From: Sphingosinicella sp. BN140058 | GTDB lineage: Bacteria > Pseudomonadota > Alphaproteobacteria > Sphingomonadales > Sphingomonadaceae | NCBI RefSeq assembly: GCF_004135585.1 | Contig: NZ_CP035501.1 | Span: forward strand, 2,923,501 to 2,987,500 | Direction: 5' to 3' | Length of the DNA stretch: 64,000 nt | Part shown: positions 53,703-62,739 of the stretch, one piece after another | How the letters are laid out: every line of letters starts with the position of its first letter | Position numbering within the stretch: position 1 is the stretch's first letter | Translations under genes and position numbers: made by a program | Notes under the pieces: model-generated | What the model was told of the DNA's origin: nothing | Seen by the model: the letters and a program-made list of their open reading frames with translations, nothing else | The model's database searches: none

Positions 53703-56105
53703 GTGGCAATAACGATTGATCTTTCTGGTGGTATCAACGGCACCTACACGATCGAAGATGATGGCATTGCCGGCAACGGCACGTCGATCGTGCGTGCGCC
53801 CGACGGCACCGTGTTCACCACCTTCGTGCATCCGGCAGACAGCATCACCGTGCTCAGCCGCGCCGGGCAGAACGTGAACGTCAACGTGACCGATTCCCTG
53901 GCCAATGCCAGCTTCACGATCGGCAGCCTGACCAACGCCGCTGTCCGGCCCGACGCAATCGGCGTCAACTTCCTCCAGACATCGAGCACGATCACGCTCG
54001 GCGCCAACACCACGATCGGCGAATTCGGAAGCGACGGGACCCAGGACCTTCTCGCGTCGACATTGCTGATGCGCGCCGGCACCGGCATCGGGGTGGGCAA
54101 TCAGCTCCGGATACAGGCCGGAACGCTCGAGGCGGAGTCGAACACCGGCGGTATCGACATCTTCAGCTACACCGCCACCACGATCGGCGGCGGTTCGGCC
54201 GACCTGGCGGGCTTGCGCACGGTCACTTCGGGCGACATCAACTTCGTCGGCGGCAGCGTGACCTTGGCCGATACCAACGGTTCGGCGGGCGTCGACAGCG
54301 CCGGCGGCATCTCTCTCACCTCCTACGGTGCGTCTCAGGACATCAGCAGCACTTCGTCGTTCGACTCGTTGATCGCACGCGGCGGCAACATCGTGCTCGA
54401 CTCCGCGCGCGACATCCTGTTGGGCACCGGCGGGACCGATTTCGACAACGATGTTCGGGCTGCGGGCAGCATCACCATCACGGCGGGGCGTGACTTCGTC
54501 ATCGACGGCTTTGCCGACATGGCCGCGAACGACTTCGGAACCGGCAGCAATGGCGGCGTCAGCATCACGACGGGTCGCAACATCAGCGTCAGCGACGACC
54601 ACGGCGTCGATGCCAGCATCGGCGTGAGCACGGGAACTGGGAACCTGGTCCTGACGACCGGCGCCGGCGGAACGCTCGAACTCGCCGCCAATTCGGCGGC
54701 GGCGCTGTTCGCCAATGGCGGAAACGTCATTGCCAATGCCGATCGCATGCTGATCGAAGGCGATTCCGGCATCACCACCACCGGCGGCGGCACGGTTCGC
54801 CTGGGCACGGCTACCGCGGGTCGAAACATCCTGGTCGGCAGCGCCGTCGACGGCGCGACCGCCCTCGAGCTCTCCGATGCCGAAATGGACCGGATCACCA
54901 CCTCGGGCCTCTATGTCGGCAACGTCAGCAGCGGATTCACGTCCGTGGTCGGTTCGCTCACGCGGGCGGCGGGCCAGTTGCTGCTTCAGGGCGGAACCGA
55001 CCTCTGGATCAACGCGAACATCACGACCTCGGCAGGCCTTTCGCTGTTCGCCGCGGACGGCGTCTTCCAGGCCGCGGGCACGACGATCAACGCCCCATCG
55101 CTCAGCGTCGTCGTCGACAGCCCCGATTCCGACGCTGCCGGCGGCACCGCGACCCTGGGCGGCAATCTCGTGGGGGGTTCCGTCACGGTCAACGGCGGTA
55201 ACGACAGCGACAATCTCAGCGGCAGTGGCGCCAACGAGATGTTCCTGCTCGCCGACGGCGGCAACGACGTCGCGTCTGGCGGCGCCGGCAACGACCGCTT
55301 CTATTTCGGCGCGGCCCTCACCGGAGCCGATGTCGCCAATGGCGGCGATGGCGCGGACAGCGTGATCCTCGATGGCGTCTATGCCGGCCTGACGTTCAGC
55401 GGCTCCAGTCTGCAGAGCATCGAGATCATCCGCCTGCTGAGCGGCGGCGGCAGCAACGATTATTCGCTGACGATGAGCGACGGCAATGTCGTCACCGGCG
55501 GCTTCATGACGATCAATGCCGCCGATCTTGTTGCCGGCGAGAATCTGACCTTCATCGCCACGGCCGAAACGGATGGCCGCTATGTCGTCAACAGCGGCGG
55601 CGGCAACGACATTCTCGCGGGCGGGAGCAAGAACGACCAGTTCGATTCCGGGGCGGGCAATGATTCCCTTTATGGCGGTGTCGGGGACGACGTGCTGCAC
55701 GGCGGGCTCGGCAGCGATCTGCTGAACGGCGGTGCGGGGTGGGACACTTTCACCTATTCCGCACCGACGGAGTCGACCGGCATCGATTTCGATCGAATCG
55801 ACCGGTTCCAACCGAACCGCGACTCGATCGACCTGCCCACCGCCGTTACCGGCTGGACCGGGACGGTAAGCGGCGGCGCACTCGGCATCGTCACGTTCGA
55901 TGCCGATCTTGCTTCGGCCGTGAACGGAGCGCTGCAGGCCAATTCGGCGGTTCTGTTCAACCCGACCAGCGGCGATTTTGCCGGCCGAATGTTCGCGGTG
56001 GTCGATGCCGATGGTGACGGTTCGTACACGGTCGGCGCGGACTACGTGTTCGAGTTCGTCAACCCGGTGTCGGCGCCAGCCGCGGCCGCGGCCTATTTCA
56101 TCTGA
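53703..56105 (+). CDS. RTX-type secreted protein with beta-helix region (800 aa), third member of the family
   Basis: A GTG at 53703 is chosen as start because GGGAG lies seven bases before it; the ATG five codons upstream has no such site. Residues about 1-470 are Gly/Thr/Asn-rich beta-strand repeats resembling filamentous-haemagglutinin-like beta-helices (GGNIVLDSARDILLGTGG, AGSITITAGRDFVIDG). RTX-like units follow (GAGNDRFYFG, GGGNDILAGG, GAGNDSLYGG, GLGSDLLNGG). The C-terminus (FAGRMFAVVDADGDGSYTVG to AAYFI) is homologous to the ends of the two giant proteins but clearly diverged at DNA level. It probably uses the same type I exporter. Role: surface or extracellular matrix protein. Confidence 0.88.
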   Translation: MAITIDLSGGINGTYTIEDDGIAGNGTSIVRAPDGTVFTTFVHPADSITVLSRAGQNVNVNVTDSLANASFTIGSLTNAAVRPDAIGVNFLQTSSTITLGANTTIGEFGSDGTQDLLASTLLMRAGTGIGVGNQLRIQAGTLEAESNTGGIDIFSYTATTIGGGSADLAGLRTVTSGDINFVGGSVTLADTNGSAGVDSAGGISLTSYGASQDISSTSSFDSLIARGGNIVLDSARDILLGTGGTDFDNDVRAAGSITITAGRDFVIDGFADMAANDFGTGSNGGVSITTGRNISVSDDHGVDASIGVSTGTGNLVLTTGAGGTLELAANSAAALFANGGNVIANADRMLIEGDSGITTTGGGTVRLGTATAGRNILVGSAVDGATALELSDAEMDRITTSGLYVGNVSSGFTSVVGSLTRAAGQLLLQGGTDLWINANITTSAGLSLFAADGVFQAAGTTINAPSLSVVVDSPDSDAAGGTATLGGNLVGGSVTVNGGNDSDNLSGSGANEMFLLADGGNDVASGGAGNDRFYFGAALTGADVANGGDGADSVILDGVYAGLTFSGSSLQSIEIIRLLSGGGSNDYSLTMSDGNVVTGGFMTINAADLVAGENLTFIATAETDGRYVVNSGGGNDILAGGSKNDQFDSGAGNDSLYGGVGDDVLHGGLGSDLLNGGAGWDTFTYSAPTESTGIDFDRIDRFQPNRDSIDLPTAVTGWTGTVSGGALGIVTFDADLASAVNGALQANSAVLFNPTSGDFAGRMFAVVDADGDGSYTVGADYVFEFVNPVSAPAAAAAYFI

Positions 56106-56126
56106 ACGGAGGACGTCGCCATGATC

Positions 56127-56151
56127 GGATCAGGCTGATTCAGCCTGATCC
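56127..56151 (+). terminator. hairpin after third RTX gene
   Basis: GGATCAGGCTG / CAGCCTGATCC is a perfect 11-bp stem with loop ATT, 22 bases after the stop. Confidence 0.6.
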
Positions 56152-56166
56152 GGTCCGGCGAAAGGG

Positions 56167-56203
56167 GAGGCGCACCATCGGACCGGTGGCGCGCCTCTCT
56201 TTT
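56167..56203 (+). terminator. second hairpin with T-tract after third RTX gene
   Basis: GAGGCGC (56167-56173) pairs with GCGCCTC (56191-56197), with an inner CCA/TGG extension, then TCTTTT. This looks like the actual rho-independent terminator. It may also serve the convergent lipoprotein gene. Confidence 0.7.
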
Positions 56204-56231
56204 GATCATTTGACGTGAAAGTTTTGCCCGG

Positions 56232-56813
56232 TCAGCCCGCCCAGGCGGCGACTTCGGCGGCGACCTGATTGGCGGCTTGATTCAGCGCCGGCGCAATCTG
56301 GGTGCTGTCGGCGGCGGTGACCGGAACCCGCGCCTCGAACCGACGCGTCGCGACAGCCTGCTGGGGCCTGGCGAGATTCGCGTCGAATTGGACGATGGCT
56401 TCCATGCGGTTCGGATCGAAGCCGAAGGCGAGCAGCTGTCCGCCGAGCACCACGCCCTGGACCTGCGCGTAGACGGACGGATCGAGCACCACCCAGCCGG
56501 TCTGCGCCGCCAGCGTCTCCGAAAGCAATTGACGGAAGAGCTCGTTGGGCTTTTCGATCCACTGCGAATCCTTGAGATACTGGATCGAGGTGGGGCTGAC
56601 ATAGACCGGCACGCGCGTGTTGCTGATCGCTTGCGGCACCGTCGGCGAGATCACGGTGATCACCCGCCCCTGCTCCGCCGCGCGGGCTTCGCCGGGGGCG
56701 CGAACCTGGGTGGAGCTCAGGGTCAGCAATTCGGCGGGAACCTTGGCGCCGCCGAAGCAGGCGGAGAGCGAAAGGCAGGCCGTCGCGGCGAGAAGGAGCT
56801 TGCTGCGGTTCAT
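56232..56813 (-). CDS. ABC-type transport auxiliary lipoprotein (PqiC-like) of the Mla-type operon
   Basis: The ATG at 56813 is preferred because AAGG lies eight bases upstream. An earlier ATG at 56819 overlaps the MCE gene stop. The 193-residue protein has a lipoprotein signal (LLLAATACLSLSAC). Then come segments typical of the auxiliary component (ITVISPTVPQAISNTRVPVY, WIEKPNELFRQLLSETLAAQ). It is the last gene of a four-gene minus-strand operon. It is likely to bridge the MCE complex to the outer membrane, as PqiC-type lipoproteins do. Confidence 0.88.
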   Translation of the reverse strand: MNRSKLLLAATACLSLSACFGGAKVPAELLTLSSTQVRAPGEARAAEQGRVITVISPTVPQAISNTRVPVYVSPTSIQYLKDSQWIEKPNELFRQLLSETLAAQTGWVVLDPSVYAQVQGVVLGGQLLAFGFDPNRMEAIVQFDANLARPQQAVATRRFEARVPVTAADSTQIAPALNQAANQVAAEVAAWAG

Positions 56814-56818
56814 CGTCA

Positions 56819-57799
56819 TCACCTTTTCTTCGGCGCATAATCGGGCAGGCGTTCGCCGCCGACGACCCCGCCGATACCGCGCTGGTCGATGCGTTCGCTG
56901 ATGTTGCGGAGCGACTGGCTGGTCGCACGAAGATCGCGGATCAGCTGGCCGACTTCGGGAAGGGTACGGGTGGAGAAGGTCTCGACGCCCGGCTTGGCCT
57001 GACCGATGACGTCGTCGAGGCTCTTCATGCTCGTCTCCGCCGCGCGGATCGTCTGGCGCAGGTCGGCGATCAGCGGCCGGGCATCCTTCTGCAGGATCTG
57101 GTCGCTGGTGTCGGCGAGCTGGCCGAACTCCTCCGCCGCCTGGCCGGCCTGCCGGATCGCGATCCGCGCCTCGGCCATCGTTGCCGCGATCTCGCCCGAG
57201 CGTTCGGCGAGGTTGCGGCTGATCACCTGCACGTTCTCGAGGATCGACGCGATCGAGGCCTGGTTGCGATCCGACAGCAATTCGGTGAGCCGCGCCGTCA
57301 AGGTGGTGATCCGATCGAGCAGCTCGGGCGCGCTGCTCAGCAGCTGGCCGAGCGCACCGGGCTTGGTCGGGATGATCGGTGCGTCATAGGGGCATTGAGT
57401 CACCGCACAGGTGATTTCGCGCTGCGGCCCGGCGGGACGTTTGGGGTCCCGCTCCGGCGGATCGAGCTGGATCTGCGAGACTCCGGTGAAACCGACGCCG
57501 TTGATGGTCGCTGTGGTGCCGACCAGAACCGGCGTGTTGTCGCGAACCGCGATCCTGACGCGCACGAATTGCGGCGTCTTGGGCTCGAGGTTGATCGATC
57601 GGACCTGTCCGACCGGCACGCCCGAGAAGGTGACGGCGGAGCCTTCGGCAAGACCGTCCACCGCCTGGTTGAAGAAGATGTCGAACTGCTTGTCGGCATT
57701 GCCCGACGCCTGGCTGAGCCAGACGATGAAGCCCAGCACGGCGAGGATCATCGCCAGCACGACGCTGCCGACCAGGATATGGTTGGAACGCGTTTCCAT
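56819..57799 (-). CDS. mlaD: MCE-domain lipid-transport protein (MlaD family)
   Basis: The product is 326 residues. An N-terminal anchor (NHILVGSVVLAMILAVLGFI) precedes the MCE domain (about 40-125; FDIFFNQAVDGLAEGSAVTF, GVPVGQVRSINLEP, TINGVGFTGVSQIQLD). A long helical C-terminal region (about 150-310) follows, as in Rhizobiales and sphingomonad homologues, longer than E. coli MlaD (183 aa). It forms the substrate-carrying ring between the permease and the periplasm. Its start overlaps the MlaF stop. Confidence 0.93.
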   Translation of the reverse strand: METRSNHILVGSVVLAMILAVLGFIVWLSQASGNADKQFDIFFNQAVDGLAEGSAVTFSGVPVGQVRSINLEPKTPQFVRVRIAVRDNTPVLVGTTATINGVGFTGVSQIQLDPPERDPKRPAGPQREITCAVTQCPYDAPIIPTKPGALGQLLSSAPELLDRITTLTARLTELLSDRNQASIASILENVQVISRNLAERSGEIAATMAEARIAIRQAGQAAEEFGQLADTSDQILQKDARPLIADLRQTIRAAETSMKSLDDVIGQAKPGVETFSTRTLPEVGQLIRDLRATSQSLRNISERIDQRGIGGVVGGERLPDYAPKKR

Positions 57800-58653
57800 C
57801 AGACGTTACCGCCCCCGTCCTGCATTGCGGCGTCTTGCCTGGCCTCTTCGGCCTCGACCGCTTCCTCGGCCGCACGTCCGCGCGGCCCTCTGAAATATTC
57901 CTGGATCCATTCGTGATCCAAAGCCAACAATTCCGGAATCGTTCCGACCGCCACCACCTTGCGATCGGCGAGCACCGCGACACGGTCGCAGATGGCGTGC
58001 AGCGTGTCGAGATCGTGGGTGATCAGGAACACGGTCAGGCCGAGGCGCGCGCGCAGATCCAGGATCAGCTGATCGAAGGCGGAGGCGCCGATCGGGTCGA
58101 GGCCCGCGGTCGGCTCGTCCAGGAACAGCAATTCCGGATCGAGCGCGAGCGCGCGGGCGATACCCGCGCGCTTCTTCATGCCGCCGGAAAGCTCGGCCGG
58201 ATATTTGGGCCCCGCATCCGCCGGCAGCCCGGCCATGACGATCTTGTAGGCGGCGATCTCATCCAGCAGCTTGTCGGAAAGCCGCGGGTAGAATTCCCGC
58301 AGCGGCACCTGCACGTTCTCGGCAACGGTCAAGGTGGAGAACAAGGCGGCGCCCTGGAACAGAATGCCCCAGCGCTTGCGAATGGCCTGAAGCTGCGCCT
58401 CGTTGGCGCGGCCGATGCCGGTTCCGAAGACCTGGACGTCGCCCTCGTTGGGCTGCTGAAGGCCGATGATCGAGCGCATCAGCACCGATTTGCCGGTGCC
58501 GGATCCGCCGACCACGCCGAGGATCTCGCCGCGGCGAACCTCGAGATCGAGGCCTTCGTGGATGACCTGCTCGCCAAAGGCATTCTTCAGGCCGTGCACC
58601 TCGATGATGTTCTCACGCTCGTCGGTCTGACGAGCGGCTTGCGGTTCGCTCAT
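57799..58653 (-). CDS. mlaF: ABC transporter ATP-binding protein (MlaF family)
   Basis: The product is 284 residues. Walker A is GGSGTGKS, the signature is LSGGMKKRAGIARAL, Walker B is LLFLDEPTAGLDP, and the H-loop is FLITHDLDTLH. The segment RWGILFQGAALFSTLTVAEN is characteristic of MlaF. A charged tail (RAAEEAVEAEEARQDAAM) is additional. It powers lipid movement by the MlaE-MlaD complex from the cytoplasmic side. It overlaps mlaE by four bases. Confidence 0.95.
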   Translation of the reverse strand: MSEPQAARQTDERENIIEVHGLKNAFGEQVIHEGLDLEVRRGEILGVVGGSGTGKSVLMRSIIGLQQPNEGDVQVFGTGIGRANEAQLQAIRKRWGILFQGAALFSTLTVAENVQVPLREFYPRLSDKLLDEIAAYKIVMAGLPADAGPKYPAELSGGMKKRAGIARALALDPELLFLDEPTAGLDPIGASAFDQLILDLRARLGLTVFLITHDLDTLHAICDRVAVLADRKVVAVGTIPELLALDHEWIQEYFRGPRGRAAEEAVEAEEARQDAAMQDGGGNV

Positions 58654-59759
58654 GTCCAGCCGATCTCAGTGAAGAAGACGGCGAAGAACGCATCGAGCAC
58701 GATCACCAGGAAAATGCCCTGAACGACCGCGGTGGTGGTGCGCAGGCCGACTTCCTCGGCATTCGCCTCCACCTGCATCCCCTGGTAGCAGCCGGCGAGC
58801 GCAATGATCAGCCCGAACACCGGCGCCTTGATCAGCGCCTGCCAGAGATCGGTCAGCGGCACCACCTCGCGAATGCGCTGGACGTAGGTGACCGGCGGAA
58901 TGTCGAGACCGATCCAGCAGAAGATGCCGCCGCCGAGGACGACCACCATCGCGGCGTAGAAGGAGAGGAGCGGCATCATCATCACGGTGGCGAAGACGCG
59001 CGGCAGCACCAAAGCTTCCATCGGCGAGACTCCGATGGTGCGCATCGCGTCGACTTCCTCGGCGAGTTTCATCGAACCGAGCTGGGCGGCGAACGATGAG
59101 CCGGAGCGACCGGCGACCATGATCGCGGTCATCAGTACGCCCAGTTCCTTGACGCCGCTTCGCCCGATCAGATTGACCGTGAACACTTCGGCACCGAATT
59201 GGCGCAGCTGCACCGCGCCCTGCTGGGCGATGACGATGCCGACCAGGAAGCTCATCAGGCCGATGATGCCGAAGGCGTGAACGCCGACCACCTCGAAGCG
59301 CTGAACCACGGCGTTGAGCCGGAACCGGCGCGGTTCCCGGATCACCTTGGCGACGCCGATCAGCATCGCGCCGAAAAAAGCGAGCAGACCGACGAGCGTA
59401 CGGCCGGCCTCCACCGTCGCGGTGCCGAGCTGGTCCAGCACCCGGGCGAAAGCGGGCGGCGGATCGGGCCGGACCTTCACCGGCTGATCGAGTTCCGCCA
59501 TCTGCTGCAGCAGCGAGCCGTTGGCCTCGCTCGCGCCGACCACCTCGCCGCCGCGATCGCGGACCAGGCGATGGATCGTCCATGCGCCGATCGTGTCCAT
59601 GCGGCCGACGCCCGAAAGGTCGACGACGAGATCGCGCCCTTTCAGTCGATCGAGCTTGGTTGGAAGCACCCCCAGCCGCGCGAGCGTCAGATCGCCCCCG
59701 AAGCGAAGCACCCGGCGTCCGTTTTCTGTGGTTTCGTTGCAACGGGCGACTGTGCTCAT
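58650..59759 (-). CDS. mlaE: MlaE-family permease with fused N-terminal STAS domain
   Basis: I use the ATG at 59759 (MSTVARCNETTENGRRVLRF); starts at 59810 or 59834 are possible, the last overlapping the divergent HAD gene start. Residues about 15-90 form a STAS/MlaB-like domain (GDLTLARLGVLPTKLDRLKG, DLVVDLSGVGRMDTIGAWTI). The permease follows with family motifs (GIIGLMSFLVGIVIAQQGAV, TAIMVAGRSGSSFAAQLGSM, EEVDAMRTIGVSPMEALVLP). In E. coli MlaB is a separate protein; here it is fused. It is the first gene of the mlaE-mlaF-mlaD-lipoprotein operon. Confidence 0.92.
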   Translation of the reverse strand: MSTVARCNETTENGRRVLRFGGDLTLARLGVLPTKLDRLKGRDLVVDLSGVGRMDTIGAWTIHRLVRDRGGEVVGASEANGSLLQQMAELDQPVKVRPDPPPAFARVLDQLGTATVEAGRTLVGLLAFFGAMLIGVAKVIREPRRFRLNAVVQRFEVVGVHAFGIIGLMSFLVGIVIAQQGAVQLRQFGAEVFTVNLIGRSGVKELGVLMTAIMVAGRSGSSFAAQLGSMKLAEEVDAMRTIGVSPMEALVLPRVFATVMMMPLLSFYAAMVVVLGGGIFCWIGLDIPPVTYVQRIREVVPLTDLWQALIKAPVFGLIIALAGCYQGMQVEANAEEVGLRTTTAVVQGIFLVIVLDAFFAVFFTEIGWT

Positions 59760-59832
59760 GCGAGCGACATGCTTCAATTCTCGGCGCTGGGCAAGCTGGA
59801 CAAAAGACATCCAAACATGCTTCCGCCGGTTC

Positions 59833-60513
59833 ATGAAGGCGCAACTCGCAATTTACGACATGGACCGGACGATCACCCGGCATGCAACCTACACCCCATT
59901 CCTGATCCACGCCGCGACACGGCTGGCACCCTGGCGGCTGCTGCTGTTCCCGTTGGTGCTGCTGACCATGCTGGCGTACGTCCTTCGCCTGATCCAGCGC
60001 GGGACGCTGAAGGAATGGAATTACAACCTCCTGATCGGCCGCGGTGTGACCTCGGCGGGGCTCGAACCGGTGATCGAGAGCTTCGCCGACAAGCAGATTG
60101 CAGGCAACATCATGCCGGGCGCCCGGAGGAGCATCGCCGCCGATCGCGCGGCAGGACGCCGGCTGGTCATGGCGACGGCCTCCTACCGTCTCTACGCGGC
60201 GGCGATCGCGCGCCGTCTCGGCTTCGACGATGTCGTCGCGACCGAGACGGGGCTCGATGCGGACGGGCGGATCATCGCCAGGATCGACGGCAACAATTGC
60301 TACGGCGCGGCCAAGCTCGACATGATCGAGCAGTGGATGGCGCGCGAAGGGCTCACCCGCGACGCCGTGCACATCCGTTTCTATTCGGACCACGTGTCCG
60401 ATCACCACGTCCATCGCTGGAGCGACGAGCCGGTCGCCGCCAATGCCCATGCGCGCCTCGTCCGGCTGGCGAAGGCGGAAGGCTGGGAAGTGGTGGACTG
60501 GGCAAAGGAATGA
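59833..60513 (+). CDS. HAD-IB family phosphatase (SerB/PGP-like superfamily)
   Basis: The product has 226 residues. Motif I is YDMDRTIT (D9, D11), motif II is MATASY, and motif IV is FYSDHVSDHHV. A hydrophobic stretch at about 30-52 (LAPWRLLLFPLVLLTMLAYV) suggests membrane association, seen in this subgroup. The substrate is unknown; related HAD-IB enzymes act on phosphoserine or lysophospholipid-type phosphates. It is divergent from the Mla operon, which would suit a lipid link, but that is only positional. Confidence 0.88.
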   Translation: MKAQLAIYDMDRTITRHATYTPFLIHAATRLAPWRLLLFPLVLLTMLAYVLRLIQRGTLKEWNYNLLIGRGVTSAGLEPVIESFADKQIAGNIMPGARRSIAADRAAGRRLVMATASYRLYAAAIARRLGFDDVVATETGLDADGRIIARIDGNNCYGAAKLDMIEQWMAREGLTRDAVHIRFYSDHVSDHHVHRWSDEPVAANAHARLVRLAKAEGWEVVDWAKE

Positions 60514-60518
60514 GAAGC

Positions 60519-60562
60519 CGGGGCACCACGATCACGATCGATCGAGTGATCGTGGTGCCCCG
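60519..60562. terminator. strong bidirectional hairpin between convergent genes
   Basis: A perfect 17-bp stem (60519-60535 with 60546-60562; CGGGGCACCACGATCAC and its complement) with loop GATCGATCGA lies between the HAD gene and the convergent cystathionine-synthase-family gene. T-tracts are absent on both sides. Confidence 0.7.
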
Positions 60563-60572
60563 ACGGACTCCC

Positions 60573-61889
60573 TCAGCCGATCGCGTCTAGCGCCTGGCTG
60601 AAGTCGGCGATCAGATCGTCCGGATCCTCGACCCCGATCGAGATTCGAACGAGATTGTCGGTGATGCCGAGCGCCTGCTTGCGCTCCTCCGGCACGGAGA
60701 GATGGGTCATGGCGGCCGGCGCGCTGGCCAGGGTCTCGGTGCCGCCGAGGCTGACCGCGAGATGGGCGATCTTGAGCGAATCGAGGAAGGCGAAAGCCTC
60801 CTTCTCGCCGCCCTTCAGATAGAGCGAGAAGGTCGAGCCCGCGCCGGTGCAGTGGCGGCGGTAGATGTCCGCCTGGCGGGCGTCGCCGCCATCTTCGAGA
60901 AAGCCGAGATAGCCGACGCTCTCGACCTTCGGGTGATCGCGCAGGAAGGCGCAGACCTTGGCGGCATTCTCGCCGGCCCGGGTCATGCGCAGTTCCAGGG
61001 TCTCGAGGCTGCGCAGCAGCATCCAGGCGGTGTTCGGATCGGTGATCGTGCCGATCGTGTTGCGCATCATCCGGATCGGATCGAGCAGGGCCTTGGCGCC
61101 GACCACGCCGCCGGCGACGAGATCTGAGTGGCCGCCGGCATATTTGGTCAGCGAATAGATCGACAGGTCGGCGCCCTGTTCGAGCGGCTTCGCCCAGAGC
61201 GGGCCGAGGAAGGTGTTGTCGATCGCGATCGGCGGCCGCTCATCACCGAACACGGCCGCGCGCGCCGCCGCCACGGCTTCGACGTCGACCAGCGCGTTGG
61301 TCGGATTCGCCGGGCTTTCGAGATAGATGAGCGGCACCCGGCCCATCGCCTTGGCGCGGCCGAGCACTTCCTCGATCTGCGCCTGCTCGGCGCCGGCCGG
61401 AAAATCGAGCCACTGGACACCAAAGCGACCGAGGATGCGGCCGATCAGGGTCTCCGTCGCCGCGTAGAGCGGGCCCGAATGGACGATGACGTCGCCGGGC
61501 TGGACGAAGGTCAGCAGCACGGTGGCGATGGCCGACATGCCGGACGAGAAGGTCAGCGCATCCTCGGCATCTTCCCAGAGGCTCAGCCGATCCTCCAGGA
61601 TCTCCTGGTTGGGGCCGTTGAAGCGTGAGTAGACGAGGCCCTCGGCGCCGCCCGGGCGCTTGCCGGTGACGCCTTCGAAGAAGCGCTTGCCGGCCGCGGC
61701 ATTCTCGAAGACGAAGGTCGAGGTAAGGAAGATCGGCGGTTTCAGCGAGCCTTCGGACAGCGCCGGATCGAAGCCGTGGCCCATCATCAGGGTGGCTGGC
61801 TGAAGCCGGCGGCCGCCGACCTCGCGCACCGAATTCTTCGGACGGCGGCGCGGCGTGGTGCCGGTCAGGTCGGATTCGTCTTCTTGCAT
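60573..61889 (-). CDS. cystathionine gamma-synthase family PLP enzyme
   Basis: The product is 438 residues. The PLP lysine is K249 in YSLTKYAGGHSDLVAGG. Other family segments are YSRFNGPNQEILEDRLSLWE, SSGMSAIATVLLTFVQPGDV, IYLESPANPTNALVDVEAV and SLGGTETLASAPAAMTHLSV. The glycine/asparagine at NGPNQ (where methionine gamma-lyases have NPT) and the long N-terminus mark a subgroup commonly annotated only as cystathionine gamma-synthase family. It could act in methionine/cysteine transsulfuration or gamma-elimination; the precise reaction is unclear. Confidence 0.9.
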   Translation of the reverse strand: MQEDESDLTGTTPRRRPKNSVREVGGRRLQPATLMMGHGFDPALSEGSLKPPIFLTSTFVFENAAAGKRFFEGVTGKRPGGAEGLVYSRFNGPNQEILEDRLSLWEDAEDALTFSSGMSAIATVLLTFVQPGDVIVHSGPLYAATETLIGRILGRFGVQWLDFPAGAEQAQIEEVLGRAKAMGRVPLIYLESPANPTNALVDVEAVAAARAAVFGDERPPIAIDNTFLGPLWAKPLEQGADLSIYSLTKYAGGHSDLVAGGVVGAKALLDPIRMMRNTIGTITDPNTAWMLLRSLETLELRMTRAGENAAKVCAFLRDHPKVESVGYLGFLEDGGDARQADIYRRHCTGAGSTFSLYLKGGEKEAFAFLDSLKIAHLAVSLGGTETLASAPAAMTHLSVPEERKQALGITDNLVRISIGVEDPDDLIADFSQALDAIG

Positions 61890-61974
61890 GCGGGCTCTCC
61901 CAAATCGTTGATTGGCCCCTAACGCACTTCGGGGCCGGCCCGCCAGTGGCCCGGGAGAGAGATCGTGCCGCCCG

Positions 61975-62739
61975 TCAGGCGGGAAGGGCGATCAGGCTGA
62001 TCTGACGGCCATAGGTCGGTTCCTCACGATGGGTCGCCCGGCGGTAGCTGTAGAAGCTGTCCGGCTGCGAATAGGTGTCCTGACCGAGCGCCTCGATCCG
62101 CGACAGTCCGGCGGCGGCGAGCCGGGCGACGACGAACCCTTCGAGATCGAATTGATGGTGGCCCGCGCGGCCCAGCGAAAAGAAGCGCTCATTCTCCGGT
62201 GCCGCCGCCGCGAAGCGCCGAAGGAAACTCTCGTCTACCTCATACGACTTGCGCGCGATGCAGGGGCCCACCGCAGCGGCGATCCGGCTCCGATCGGCAC
62301 CCAGCCGCTCCATCGCGGCGACCGTCGCGTCGACGACTCCGGTGAGAGCGCCCTTCCAGCCGGCATGCGCGGCGCCGATCACGCCGGCTTGCGCATCCGC
62401 GAACAGCACGGGCGCGCAATCGGCGGTGAGGATGCCGAGGACGAGCCCCGGACGATCCGCGACCAAGGCATCGGCGTGCGGCCGCGCATCGTCCGGCCAG
62501 GCCGCCACTGCGTGAACCGCGTCGGCCGAATGGACCTGGTGAACCGTGACCAGCGCGGCGCCGGGCATCACCGCCTCGGCGGCGAGGCGCCGGTTCGTCC
62601 GCACCGCCTGCGGATCGTCGTCCGCCCCGAGCCCGACGTTCAGGCCGGCGCAGACCCCGGTCGAGACACCGCCGCGGCGCCCGAGGAATCCGTGCGGGAC
62701 GGCAACGAGCGCTCGGGCGCGAAAGGGTGCGATGGTCAT
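61975..62739 (-). CDS. pgeF: peptidoglycan editing factor PgeF (YfiH/laccase-domain)
   Basis: The product is 254 residues. Zinc ligands H70 (VTVHQVHSAD), C108 (ILTADCAPVLFAD) and H125 (GAAHAGWKGAL) are present, with VGPCIARKSYEV and the late DTYSQPDSFYSYRR. The enzyme removes wrongly incorporated residues from peptidoglycan precursors in E. coli; older names are polyphenol oxidase or DUF152. Its start overlaps the GNAT gene stop by four bases, forming a unit with the GNAT and methyltransferase genes. Confidence 0.95.
   Translation of the reverse strand: MTIAPFRARALVAVPHGFLGRRGGVSTGVCAGLNVGLGADDDPQAVRTNRRLAAEAVMPGAALVTVHQVHSADAVHAVAAWPDDARPHADALVADRPGLVLGILTADCAPVLFADAQAGVIGAAHAGWKGALTGVVDATVAAMERLGADRSRIAAAVGPCIARKSYEVDESFLRRFAAAAPENERFFSLGRAGHHQFDLEGFVVARLAAAGLSRIEALGQDTYSQPDSFYSYRRATHREEPTYGRQISLIALPA

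Noticed and set aside
61890..61974. SAM-type riboswitch before the cystathionine-synthase-family gene
   Set aside because: The 85-base gap holds a simple GGCCCC/GGGGCC hairpin (61914-61936) but no recognisable SAM-II or SAM/SAH core.
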